From Streptomyces sp. Je 1-369 (lineage in GTDB: Bacteria; Actinomycetota; Actinomycetes; Streptomycetales; Streptomycetaceae): a stretch of DNA of 64,000 nucleotides. The position numbers and the translations under genes are program-made. This document shows positions 17,036 through 28,010 of the stretch, in pieces. The stretch covers positions 339,448 through 403,447 of the forward strand of contig NZ_CP101750.1 in assembly GCF_026810505.1 (NCBI RefSeq), written 5' to 3'. Below the pieces are notes generated by a model, which ran no database searches, was not told the DNA's origin, and saw only the letters and a list, made by a program, of their open reading frames with translations. Numbering within the stretch: position 1 is the stretch's first letter; each line of letters opens with the position of its first letter.

Positions 17036-17812
17036 ATGAAGGTTGTCGAGTCGAGCCGAGCCGAGGAGAAGTTCGTGCGGGTGGAGCAGGTGGACTGGGT
17101 CGAGATACCGGCCGGGGTGCTGCGTCGAGGAACGCCCGCCGACGAGATGGACGCAGTGGCCCGACGCTACGCGGACACCGGCGTGCCGGTGGAGTGGTAC
17201 ATGAAGGAAGCCCCGCAGACGGACGTCCACGTCCCGGCGTTCCGGATCGCCCGCACTCCGGTGACCGTGCGCCAGTGGAGTCTCTTCGCAGCGGCCACCG
17301 GCCGACCGGCCCCAAAGGCGCCTGCGGAGCACCCGGTCACCGGCGTGGACTGGGAGTCGGCAACGGCCTACTGCGCGTGGCTCGGGCAACGGCTCGGCGG
17401 CCTGGACGTGCGGCTGCCCAGGGAGGACGAGTGGGAGCGCGCCGCGCGGGGCGACGACGGCCGGGAGTTCCCGTGGGGCGACGAGTACCGCACCGGCCTG
17501 GCCAATCTCGTGGACCTCGGCATCGGCACCACGACGCCCGTCGGTTCGTACCCCCAGGGCGCCGGCCCCTTCGGCGTGCTGGACATGGCGGGCAACGCCG
17601 ACGAGTGGACCTCCACCCTCTACGCCCCCTACCCCGGCGCGCCCGCCGACGTGCCCCGCACCGAGGACTGGGCCTTCGACCGGCACGTCACCCGAGGCGG
17701 GGCGTTCCGTCATGACCGGGACCTGGCTCGGTGCGCCCGTCGGCACGGCGCCTACGCACCGGACCTCGAAGCGATCGGCGTGGGGTTCCGCCTGGCGGCG
17801 CGCGCCGGGTAG
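17036..17812 (+). CDS. second FGE/SUMF1-fold protein
   Basis: The 258-residue protein contains WVEIPAGVLRRGTPADEMDA, FRIARTPVTVRQWSLF, HPVTGVDWESATAYCAWL, RLPREDEWERAARGDDGREFPWG and FGVLDMAGNADEWTS, the standard SUMF1/EgtB-like order. After TRGGAF the text is RHDRDLARCARRH: only one cysteine, so the two-cysteine FGE active site is missing here too. The protein is otherwise unlike the first copy at 2514, so this is not a recent duplication. ATG 17036 lacks a clear ribosome-binding site; an in-frame ATG at 17009 is possible. Function not assignable. Confidence 0.82.
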   Translation: MKVVESSRAEEKFVRVEQVDWVEIPAGVLRRGTPADEMDAVARRYADTGVPVEWYMKEAPQTDVHVPAFRIARTPVTVRQWSLFAAATGRPAPKAPAEHPVTGVDWESATAYCAWLGQRLGGLDVRLPREDEWERAARGDDGREFPWGDEYRTGLANLVDLGIGTTTPVGSYPQGAGPFGVLDMAGNADEWTSTLYAPYPGAPADVPRTEDWAFDRHVTRGGAFRHDRDLARCARRHGAYAPDLEAIGVGFRLAARAG

Positions 17813-17855
17813 CGCCGACCACCGTGCGATCCGCCGATGCAGCTCATCCCGGGGG

Positions 17856-18695
17856 CTACTCTCCCTCGTTCTCGAACGTCCGCAGCAGATCCGCCGCCAC
17901 ACTCACCGCGATCGTCGCCGGCTCCTTGCCTGTGATGTCGGACAGGCCGATCGGCGTCTTGATCCGGTCGATCGCGGCGTCGTCGTGCCCGCCCTCCGTC
18001 GCGAGGCGCTTGCGGAAGCGTGCCCACTTGGCCGCCGACCCGATCAGGCCCACGGAGCCGAGGTGCGTGGTGCGCAAGGCCGCGTCGCACAGGGCCGCGT
18101 CCTCCGCGTGGTCGTGGGTCATGATCAGGATGTGGGTGCCGTGCGGGAGGTCGTCCAGGATCTCCTCCGGCAGGAGTGGCGTGTGGTGCACGTGCAGCTG
18201 TGCCACCGCGTCCGACAGCGCGTCGAGCCGGGTGTCGGTGAGCATGTCCGCGCGGCTGTCGATCAGATGCAGGTCGAGGTCCTGGCGGGCCAGGATCCGC
18301 GCCAGTTCCAGCCCGACGTGCCCCACGCCGAAGACCGCCACCGCCCGTACCACCGGCAGCGGTTCGAGCAGGATCGAGACCGTTCCGCCGCAGCACTGCA
18401 CACCGTGCTGGTTGGTCACCTTGTCGTTCAGGGCGAAGTCCATCAGTTCCGGCTCCACCTTGGCCGTGGCCGCCTTGGCCGTGACCGCCTCGCCCGCGGC
18501 GAGCATCTCCCGTGCGCGGTCGATCGCGACGGCCTCCACGTTGCCGCCGCCGATCGAGCCCCACGTCTCACTGTGCCCGACGACGAGCTTGGCACCGGCC
18601 TCCCGCGGGGCATGACCGCGCACGGTCGCGACGGTCACCAGTACGCCGGACTCCCGGCGTGCCCGCAACCGCGCGACCGCGGCGATCCACGTCAT
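17856..18695 (-). CDS. xdhC: XdhC family molybdoenzyme maturation factor
   Basis: The 279-residue protein has the XdhC N-terminal domain (VATVRGHAPREAGAKLVV, GSIGGGNVE) with the conserved cysteine motif QCCGG in HGVQCCGGTVSILLEP, and a C-terminal Rossmann domain (AVFGVGHVGLELARIL). XdhC-type proteins bind, sulfurate and insert the molybdenum cofactor into xanthine dehydrogenase. The start codon is one base after the stop of the xdhB-like gene, so it is the third gene of the operon and is probably made in step with the enzyme. Confidence 0.93.
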   Translation of the reverse strand: MTWIAAVARLRARRESGVLVTVATVRGHAPREAGAKLVVGHSETWGSIGGGNVEAVAIDRAREMLAAGEAVTAKAATAKVEPELMDFALNDKVTNQHGVQCCGGTVSILLEPLPVVRAVAVFGVGHVGLELARILARQDLDLHLIDSRADMLTDTRLDALSDAVAQLHVHHTPLLPEEILDDLPHGTHILIMTHDHAEDAALCDAALRTTHLGSVGLIGSAAKWARFRKRLATEGGHDDAAIDRIKTPIGLSDITGKEPATIAVSVAADLLRTFENEGE

Positions 18696-18696
18696 G

Positions 18697-21155
<2,459 letters not shown>

Positions 21156-21159
<4 letters not shown>

Positions 21160-22733
21160 GAGGAGACCGCCTCGGTGGTTTGTGCGTGCAGCTTGAGCAG
21201 GCTCTGGCCGAGCATCGCGGAACGGTAGAGGGCGCTGGCGCGATGGTCGCTCATCGGGGTGCCCTCCCCGCGCAGCACCCGCGCCGCCGCCTCGACGGTC
21301 TCCGTCGACCACGGCTTGCCTACGAGGGCCGCCTCGGTGGCGAGGGAGCGGATGGGCGTCGCGGCCACGCCGCCCAGACCGATGCGTGCCTTGCGTACGA
21401 TCCCGTCCTCGATGTCGAGCGCGAAAGCGACCGCGACGCTGGAGATGTCGTCGAAACGCCGCTTGGCGATCTTGTGGAAGGCCGTGACCGGCGACAGCGG
21501 CAGCGGGATGCGGACCGCACGGATCAGCTCACCCGGACGGCGGACACTCTGCCGGTATCCGGTGAAGTAGTCCGCGAGCGGGACCACGCGCTCGCCGTCG
21601 ACGTCGGCCAGCACCAGCGACGCGTCGAGCGCGAGCAGCACGGGCGGGCTGTCACCGATGGGCGAGCCGGTGCCCAGGTTGCCGCCGAGGGTGGCGCCGT
21701 TGCGGATGAGCCGGGAGGCGAACTGCGGGAAGAGGTCGGCGAGCAGCGGAACGTGCGGTACGTCTGCGCCCAGGCGGCGCTCGATCTCTGTGAGCGTCAG
21801 CGCCGCTCCGATCTCGATGTGTCCGGACTCGACGCGCAGCTCCCGCAGTTCGGGCAGCCGGTCGACGGCAACCACGCAATCGGCCCTGCGTGAGCGGATG
21901 TTGACCTCGACACCCCAGTCGGTGGAGCCCGCGACCACGACGGCGTCGGGCCGCTCGCGCAGCAGCTGCAACGTCTCTTTCAGGGTGCGCTTGCGCAGGA
22001 AGGTAGCGCCGTCCTGGGTGTACTCGGTGGCGACCGGCGCGGGCGCGGCCTGTTCACGGCGCCGGGCCAGCGGGTCGCTGTCGGCGGGCGCGCCGACGGC
22101 GAACGCGGCGTCGCGGATGGGGCGGTAGCCCGTGCAGCGGCACAGGTTTCCGCTGAGCGCGTGCAGGTCGAAGCCGTTCGGGCCGTGCTCGGGGTCCCCG
22201 TGCTCAGGGTTGGCGCTCGTGTCCGCGGCTGCCTGCGTGCCGGTCTCCGCGTCGAGGTCGGCCGCGAAGCTCTGAGCGGCGTGCTCGCAGCGGCCCGGGC
22301 GGTAGTACTCCGCCGCCATGCTGCAGACGAATCCCGGTGTGCAGTAGCCGCACTGGGAGCCGCCGCGGACCGCCATCTCCTCCTGTACGGGGTGCAGGGA
22401 GGGCATCGTGCCGGGTTCGCCGCCCGTGGCCAGCCCCTCGGAGGTGACGATCTCCTGCCCGTCGAGTGCGGCGGCCGGGACCAGGCAGGCGTTGACAGCG
22501 ACCCAGTCGGTGGGTTTGTGCACGCCGGGCCGGGCCACCATGACCGAGCAGGCACCGCACTCGCCCTCGGCACAACCCTCCTTCGTGCCGGTGAGACCGC
22601 GCTCGCGCAGGAAGTCCAGCGCTGTGGTGTGGGGCGTGGCCGGCGCGAGCGGCGTCTCTTCCCCGTTGACCGTGATGCGTGCCTCGGTGACGCCGCCGGG
22701 CAGCCGTTCCGGAGCGTGATCGGTCGATGTCAT
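21156..22733 (-). CDS. xdhA: xanthine dehydrogenase, FeS/FAD subunit
   Basis: The 525-residue subunit fuses a plant-type 2Fe-2S domain (C54, C59, C62 in GCAEGECGACSV), an alpha-helical second 2Fe-2S domain (SQCGYCTPGF and GNLCRCTGYRP), and a FAD domain (VVAGSTDWGVEVN, RNGATLGGNLGTGSPIGDSPP). It passes electrons from the molybdenum centre to NAD. Between the two cysteine pairs of the second cluster there is a longer acidic insert than usual, containing NPEHGDPEHGP, probably from local repeat growth. The start at 22733 lacks a strong ribosome-binding site. It is the first gene of the xdhABC operon. Confidence 0.92.
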
Positions 22734-22933
22734 GTTCGCCAATTTGAGGCAGCTTTCTGTGTTCAGACGCGCCTCACGAAGGAAGCGGGCGCGGGAGAAG
22801 CGGGAGCAGGAGAAGCGGGCGCGGGTCGGCACGGGACAGCGAAGTGCCGCATCGCGGAGAGGAGAGTGCGGAGAACGAGAAGGAGAAGACAGCGGGACGT
22901 GCCGCGGAGGGGCACATCAGGACGGCGGCGTAC

Positions 22934-23011
22934 TCAGCAGCCGTGCGCGATCCGACCCGGAACCCAGGCGGTGCACTGGGCGAGGCGACCGAGATCAGAG
23001 CTGGTGTACAT
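22934..23011 (-). CDS. 25-codon small ORF with strong Shine-Dalgarno, upstream of xdhA
   Basis: ATG at 23011 is preceded by AAAAGGAGGC (23021-23030), the best ribosome-binding site in this stretch. It encodes 25 residues beginning MYTSSDLGRLAQCTAW and ending with a Cys before TGA. It lies on the xdhA strand, 200 bases upstream of the xdhA start, in a 520-base gap. It might be a leader peptide for the xdh mRNA, an independent small protein or a precursor peptide. I know no homologue. Confidence 0.45.
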   Translation of the reverse strand: MYTSSDLGRLAQCTAWVPGRIAHGC

Positions 23012-23030
23012 CTGCTGGTCGCCTCCTTTT

Positions 23031-23256
23031 GGTGCCGGTGCCGGTGCCGTGGGTCAGTGCCGGGTGTTGGTCCCGAGGGGTAGTCCCAGGGGTCAACGAC
23101 GTGGACCCGTGCCGTGGGTCAGTGCCGCGGCGCGGGTCAGCGTCATCGCAAACTAGTGACTTGCTTCACGCAGGTCAAGGGTGCGGGTCTCGGTGCAAGG
23201 GTGCGCGTCTCGGTGCGAGGGTGCGAATGCGGTGTGGGCCGGGCGTTCGGCCGCAG
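23031..23256. repeat. gap with short direct repeats between xdh operon and DUF5133
   Basis: GTGCCGTGGGTCAGTGCCG occurs twice (about 23050-23068 and 23108-23126) and a GGGTGCGNGTCTCGGTGC unit twice (about 23180-23220). No convincing gene is present on either strand. Confidence 0.5.
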
Positions 23257-23502
23257 TTACGCGGCGAGAGCCTTGTCACCCTGTCCGGCACTCGGACGCC
23301 GGCTGTTGCCCGCCGCCAGCAGCGAGTCCGCTGCCTCGAGGGCCTGGCCGACGTCCTGGCAGTCGGTCATCACGCACAGCGTGTAGCTGACGTCTTCCAA
23401 CGCGCGGGAGGTCGCGCCGGTGGGGCGGATGTCGTGATCGATACGTGCCTGTGCGAAGCGTGCCAGCACCGTGCGCAGCGTATTCTCCGCCGGGACAACC
23501 AT
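23257..23502 (-). CDS. DUF5133 domain protein
   Basis: The 81-residue protein begins MVVPAENTLRTVLARFAQAR and continues DHDIRPTGATSRALEDVSYTLCVMT, which I recognise as DUF5133, a small actinobacterial family often adjacent to regulatory genes and with no known function. ATG at 23502 has GAGGAGA upstream. It lies between the isochorismatase operon and the xdh operon on the same strand. Confidence 0.8.
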   Translation of the reverse strand: MVVPAENTLRTVLARFAQARIDHDIRPTGATSRALEDVSYTLCVMTDCQDVGQALEAADSLLAAGNSRRPSAGQGDKALAA

Positions 23503-23632
23503 TGCTTCTCCTCGATGTGGGCAGTGCCGTGTCTGCAGGGCCCGGTTGCCCCGTTCCACGGGAAGCACGCCCGGGGCGTGCTGCGGATGCCGAGGACCCC
23601 AGCGGCCGGAGCTGAATGGCATCCCCGATGCG

Positions 23633-24379
23633 CTACTTGAGGTCGCGCTGCTCGGGCACCACGACGCCGAAGCGGTCCTGGATCGTCGCGAGGGCGCTCT
23701 CATGGACCTGCCGGGCCGGGATGCCCCGCGGGTTCCCGTTCACCGGGAGCGGGCGGGTCGCCGAGGCGTCGCCGATCACGGTCGGGTCATAGCCGTTGTA
23801 GACGGCGCCCTCCGCGGTGAAGAGGGTGCACATGTGTGTCATGAAGCCGGAGATGATGACGTTCTTGCGGCCGGTCTTCTTGAGCTCGGCGGCGAGGTCG
23901 GTGTCGTGGAAGCCGTTGGGGACGGCCTTCTCGACGACGGTCTCCCCCTTGACCGGCTCGAGGGCCGGGATGATCTGTCCCGCCTTCGACTTCAGGTCGT
24001 AGCCCTTCTCCACGATGTGGATGACAGGCGTGTGCGCCTTGCGGGCACGCTCCAGGAGGGCCTTGGTGTTCTTGACCGCGTCGCGCCAGCCGGTGAGCTC
24101 CATCGTGCCGTGGGTGTAGACGTTCTGGTAGTCGACGAGGATCAGCGTCGCGTCGGACAGGTTCGCGGGCGTCTCGTCCAGCTTCATCAGCTGACGCAGC
24201 GTGGTGGTGTCCCTGGCGTGGTTCCTCTCGCGCTTCTTCTCATGGCTCTTCTCGTGGCGCTGGTCGCGGCTGTCGGTGCGCGTGGCGGCCTCGGAGCTAC
24301 CGCCGCACGCGGTGAGCGTGGCGCCCAGCACGGCGGCGGCGCCCAGGATGGCGGCCGGACGGAGCAGCTCGGTCCGCAT
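23633..24379 (-). CDS. isochorismatase-fold hydrolase, predicted lipoprotein
   Basis: The 248-residue precursor has a lipoprotein signal: MRTELLRP, a hydrophobic core and lipobox LTACGG with Cys at about 25, followed by a charged linker rich in Lys, Arg and His. The rest is a cysteine-hydrolase domain with LILVDYQNVYTHGTMEL (first catalytic Asp), KAVPNGFHDTDL and the nucleophile Cys in GFMTHMCTLFTAEGA. It closely parallels the next gene's product but is anchored outside the membrane. Start and upstream stop overlap as TGATG. Substrate, probably an amide or nicotinamide-like compound, cannot be named. Confidence 0.85.
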   Translation of the reverse strand: MRTELLRPAAILGAAAVLGATLTACGGSSEAATRTDSRDQRHEKSHEKKRERNHARDTTTLRQLMKLDETPANLSDATLILVDYQNVYTHGTMELTGWRDAVKNTKALLERARKAHTPVIHIVEKGYDLKSKAGQIIPALEPVKGETVVEKAVPNGFHDTDLAAELKKTGRKNVIISGFMTHMCTLFTAEGAVYNGYDPTVIGDASATRPLPVNGNPRGIPARQVHESALATIQDRFGVVVPEQRDLK

Positions 24380-24963
24380 CAGACGATCTCCTTCTGCGTG
24401 GCGACCACGACCCCGTACAGGTCGGCGATGGTGGCCAAGGCGCCGTAGTGCACCTGGTGGGCGTCGAGGTCGGTGCCGGTGACCGGGAGCGAACGGGTCG
24501 CGGTGGCTTCGGCGACGACGGTGGGACGGTTGCCGTTCAGGAAGGCGCCCTGTGCGGTGAACGCCACGCACATGTGCGTCATCCAGCCGACGATGACGAC
24601 GTCCTGTCCCTCCTTGAGGTGCGTGTCGAGGTCGGTGCCGACGAACGCGTTCGGGACCTGCTTGACGACGACCGGCTCGCCGTCGAGGGGCGCGACCTTG
24701 GGGTGGATGCTGCCGATCTCGGCGCGGATGTCGTACGGGGTGCCCTCCCCGCCGTCATTGATGACGTGCACGACGCGGGTACCTGCCTCGCGGGCCCGTG
24801 CGAGGAGCTGCTCGGCGGCGTCGAGGGACTTCTCCCAGCCATCGAGCTCCATGACGCCCTGGGTGTAGGTGTTCTGGAAGTCGATCAGGATCAGCGTCGC
24901 GTCAGCGAGCTTCGCGGGCGCCTGGTCGAAGCCGTTGAGCTCGCGCAGCGTCGTTCTGGACAT
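24379..24963 (-). CDS. isochorismatase-fold hydrolase, cytoplasmic
   Basis: This 194-residue protein has no signal peptide and is a full cysteine-hydrolase domain: LILIDFQNTYTQGVMEL, KQVPNAFVGTDLDTHL, GWMTHMCVAFTAQGAFLNG with the nucleophile Cys, and a C-terminal EATATRSLP stretch. Identity with the lipoprotein downstream runs over the whole length, so the two arose by tandem duplication. It is the first gene of the pair; the divergent GlxA-type gene starts 180 bases away and is the likely regulator. Confidence 0.88.
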   Translation of the reverse strand: MSRTTLRELNGFDQAPAKLADATLILIDFQNTYTQGVMELDGWEKSLDAAEQLLARAREAGTRVVHVINDGGEGTPYDIRAEIGSIHPKVAPLDGEPVVVKQVPNAFVGTDLDTHLKEGQDVVIVGWMTHMCVAFTAQGAFLNGNRPTVVAEATATRSLPVTGTDLDAHQVHYGALATIADLYGVVVATQKEIV

Positions 24964-25143
24964 GGGGAGACCACCTTCATGGATACGCGGAAGTGCAGTG
25001 GAATGCCTGCAATACGCAGTTCGCGGTGCTTCGTCGAGCTGCGTTGATCACGCTATGGCGGGGTGGGCAGGTCGGCAATGACGTGTAACCTGCAGATTCA
25101 GACATGGCAGACGCGAAGACGCCGATCGGGGGATCCGAGATCC

Positions 25144-26145
25144 ATGCAGGACACCGCCGCCGGACGGCTCATCGTCATCGTGCTGTTCGACGGCGTCGAC
25201 CTGCTCGACGTCACCGGGCCCCCCGAGGTGTTCTCGCTCGCGCTGCGCGAGACCGACGAGGCGGCGGGCTACGAGGTCGTACTCGCCGCCGCGGCCATGG
25301 ATCCGGTCACCACGGGTGCGGGCGTACGCATCCTGCCCGACGTCACCTTCGAGGAGGCCGCGCGCCGCAGCATCGACACGCTGCTGGTGCCCGGCGCCGT
25401 GGAGGTGGACGCCGAACGCCGCGTGCACCCGCTCGTGGATCCCGAGCTCGTCGAGTGGGTGAAGGTCCTCGCCGCCCGCTCGCACCGGATCACGTCCGTG
25501 TGCGTGGGCGCGCATCTGCTCGCCGCGGCGGGCCTGCTGGACGGCAAGCGGGCGACCACGCACTGGTCGACCGCGCAGCGGTTGGCCGACGATCACCCGG
25601 CGGTGCGGGTCGACGCCGACCCGATCTTCATCCGCGAGGACAACGTGTGGACCGGAGCAGGCATCAGTGCCTGCCTCGACCTCTCGCTTGCGCTGATCGC
25701 CGACGATCTCGGCGAGGCGGTCGCGTTGCGGGTGGCCCGCCAGCTGGTGATGTACCTCAAACGTCCCAGCGGGCAGAGCCAGTTCAGCGTGCCGCTGACC
25801 CAGGTGTCCACGACCCGACGCATCGAGGACCTGCGCCACCACATCCTGCGCCACATCGGCAGACCACTGACCGTGACCGCTCTCGCCGAGTACGCGCACG
25901 TCAGCGACCGGCATCTGACACGCCTGTTCAAGACCGAACTGGGCGTGACCCCGCACGCGTACATCGAGTCGGTACGCGTGGAGAAGGCACGCCACAGCCT
26001 GGAGTCCTCGGACGCCACGCTCGAACGGATCGCGTCCGACTGCGGTTTCGGCACGGTGGACACGCTGGTGCGGGCGTTCCGGCGCCGTCTGAACACGACG
26101 CCGAGTGACTACCGGCGCGGGTTCCGGGTGCCTCAGTTGCCCTGA
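25144..26145 (+). CDS. GlxA family AraC-type transcriptional regulator
   Basis: The 333-residue protein has an N-terminal DJ-1/PfpI-like amidotransferase-fold domain (IVIVLFDGVDLLDVTGPPEVF; SVCVGAHLLAAAGLLDGKRA with Cys in the nucleophile elbow) and two C-terminal AraC HTH motifs (VTALAEYAHVSDRHLTRLFK; LERIASDCGFGTVDTLVRAF). Such regulators respond to small molecules and usually control a neighbouring enzyme. It is divergent from the isochorismatase pair. The GTG/ATG choice is settled by GGGGGATCC upstream of 25144. Confidence 0.92.
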   Translation: MQDTAAGRLIVIVLFDGVDLLDVTGPPEVFSLALRETDEAAGYEVVLAAAAMDPVTTGAGVRILPDVTFEEAARRSIDTLLVPGAVEVDAERRVHPLVDPELVEWVKVLAARSHRITSVCVGAHLLAAAGLLDGKRATTHWSTAQRLADDHPAVRVDADPIFIREDNVWTGAGISACLDLSLALIADDLGEAVALRVARQLVMYLKRPSGQSQFSVPLTQVSTTRRIEDLRHHILRHIGRPLTVTALAEYAHVSDRHLTRLFKTELGVTPHAYIESVRVEKARHSLESSDATLERIASDCGFGTVDTLVRAFRRRLNTTPSDYRRGFRVPQLP

Positions 26146-26221
26146 GACACCCCGCAGTCCAGGCGGTAGCCAGAGCTTTAAGCCGTGGCCTCAGGGCCGG
26201 GTGTGAGCGATCATCACCACA

Positions 26222-26923
26222 ATGAACTCTCATTTCGTTGGCATAGCCGAGCTGGTCGAAACCCCGCCCGTGGCGGTCGTCGTCGACGTCATGCGTGCGT
26301 TCACCGTGGCCGCCTGGGCGTTCGCGCAGGGCGCGGAGAAGATCGTGCTCGCCGAATCGCTGGACGAAGCCCTGGCGCTCAAGGCCGCGCATCCGGCTTG
26401 GGTGGCGCTCAAGGACGGGCCGCCCGCACCCGGCTTCGACGTCGTCAACTCGCCGGGTCTGCTGCGCTCCGTCGACCTGGGCGGACGTACCGTCGTGCAG
26501 AAGACCACGGCAGGGACGGTCGGCGCCCTCGCGGTCAAGGAGGCGTCGCTGGTGCTGTGCGCGAGCTTCGTGGTCGCCGAGGCGACGGCGCGGTTGTTGC
26601 GGACACGTGAGTGCGACGACGTGACGTTCGTGGTCACCGGCGAGGGTGGGCGGGCCGACGAGGATCTGGCGTGCGCCCAGTACATCGCGCGGAGAGCCAC
26701 CGAGGCCGGGACGGACGCTGCCGAGTTCCTCCGCCGCGCCGCCGGGTCGACCGCTGCGGCCGAGTTGACGCAGGGTGTGCGTCAGGGAGTCCACCCTGAC
26801 GACGTCGCACTCTGCCTCGAACTCGACCGGTTTCCCTTTGCCGTGGTGGCGACGTTGGAAGGCTCGCTCATGGTCCTGCGTCCGTGCGTTGCGCCTTCGC
26901 CGAACGATGAGACGTCGATCTGA
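26222..26923 (+). CDS. 2-phosphosulfolactate phosphatase (ComB) family protein
   Basis: The 233-residue protein has the ComB family text [56 protein letters not shown] and [19 protein letters not shown]. ComB is a Mg-dependent phosphatase of coenzyme M synthesis in archaea; in streptomycetes the role is unknown and the rest of the pathway is not nearby. The start at 26222 fits the family. It converges on a membrane protein gene across a TCGCTG hexanucleotide repeat. Confidence 0.82.
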   Translation: MNSHFVGIAELVETPPVAVVVDVMRAFTVAAWAFAQGAEKIVLAESLDEALALKAAHPAWVALKDGPPAPGFDVVNSPGLLRSVDLGGRTVVQKTTAGTVGALAVKEASLVLCASFVVAEATARLLRTRECDDVTFVVTGEGGRADEDLACAQYIARRATEAGTDAAEFLRRAAGSTAAAELTQGVRQGVHPDDVALCLELDRFPFAVVATLEGSLMVLRPCVAPSPNDETSI

Positions 26924-26951
26924 GCGCCGATGAGGTCCGTCACTCTCCCCC

Positions 26952-26987
<36 letters not shown>

Positions 26988-26989
<2 letters not shown>

Positions 26990-27512
26990 AGAGCACCTGC
27001 ACGAAGAGCGTGGCGATGCCTCCGGTGACCAGACCGACGACAACGATCAAGGGACTGCCCTTAAGCGCTGCGCTGAGGTGGAAGCCCATGTCCCCGTACT
27101 CAGCCATGCCTTCCGTGCCGGGCAGGACCAGCAGGCGGGGACGTAGGCCCACGAGGATGATCCAATCGAGGACGACCAGATCGTAGACGCTCAACGTGGC
27201 GAATATGAGACCTGCGCAGACGGCCGCCGACAGGAAGGTCAAGCCTCCGTCCAGTGCTCCGCCCAGCCCCACCATCGCCGACGTCATCAAAGGGATGCCG
27301 CACACGCCCCACACGAACACGCCGACACATGCCGCGACCCGCCGACCGCGCGCACTCCTGGGTTTGCCGTACCGCGCCTGGACCGCCGGTGGATAGTCGT
27401 TCAGAAGGAAGTCCCGGCTGGCTGCCGCCCCCGCGAACACCGCCACGGTGAAGAGGACGCTCAGCACCAACCCGTACCCGACGCCGAACTCGATGATCGT
27501 TGACCACTGCAT
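26988..27512 (-). CDS. four-segment membrane protein of unknown function
   Basis: The 174-residue protein has hydrophobic segments near residues 5-28 (IIEFGVGYGLVLSVLFTVAV), 58-80, 86-108 (GLTFLSAAVCAGLIFATLSV) and 148-172, joined by short loops, one with PRSARGRRVAACV. ATG at 27512 has GGAGGGG six bases upstream, so an upstream ATG in the same frame is not used. It shares the strand with the DoxX gene. Family not recognised; it resembles small integral membrane proteins of Streptomyces. Confidence 0.7.
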
Positions 27513-27632
27513 ACCGACCCCTCCACAGGTTCTTTGTAGTGAACCGGACGACGCCATCACGTCGGCCGAAGCTGATGTCGGTAGAGGTATCGAGGTCACG
27601 CGCCCGACGACCAACCGCACCAGTCGCCCGCA

Positions 27633-28004
27633 TCAGACCGCTGATCCAGCCACGGCAACCGCCCAGACGACGTACAGAACGTTCACCACCAGGCGGGCCA
27701 CCGCGCCGACCGGCCGCTCCAGCAGGCGGGGCCGGTCCGGGCGCGCGCAGCGCAGCGCGTCCACGTGGGACACGAGGTAACAGGTGATCAGGAGAGCGGC
27801 GGCCCAGCCCCCGGCCGGCCTGGTGCGGGGAATGAGCACCAGCGCTCCCACCACGACTTCGACCACCCCCGAGGCGGCCACGAGGAACCTCTCCCGGCGG
27901 AGCCACGCGGGCACCAACGTGCGGAAGTAGTCGGGAAGCAGGAAATGCATGACTCCCGTGACCACAAGGAACACCGCCAACGTGACGGCAGCGATAGCGT
28001 GCAT
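27633..28004 (-). CDS. DoxX-like membrane protein
   Basis: The 123-residue protein has four predicted membrane helices in the DoxX pattern: AAVTLAVFLVVTGVMHFLLP, then FRTLVPAWLRRERFLVAASGV with VVEVVVGALVLIP, ALLITCYLVSHV and a C-terminal helix NVLYVVWAVAVAG. The P-x-W-L and GVVEVVVG text is typical. DoxX-family proteins are associated with oxidative metabolism, but the mechanism is unsettled. The divergent AraC gene starts only six bases away, so their promoters must overlap coding sequence. Confidence 0.75.
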   Translation of the reverse strand: MHAIAAVTLAVFLVVTGVMHFLLPDYFRTLVPAWLRRERFLVAASGVVEVVVGALVLIPRTRPAGGWAAALLITCYLVSHVDALRCARPDRPRLLERPVGAVARLVVNVLYVVWAVAVAGSAV

Positions 28005-28010
28005 GGCACG

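Noticed and set aside
22844..23083. + strand frame in the xdhA upstream gap
   Set aside because: No ribosome-binding site or coding bias; the minus-strand 25-codon ORF is better supported.
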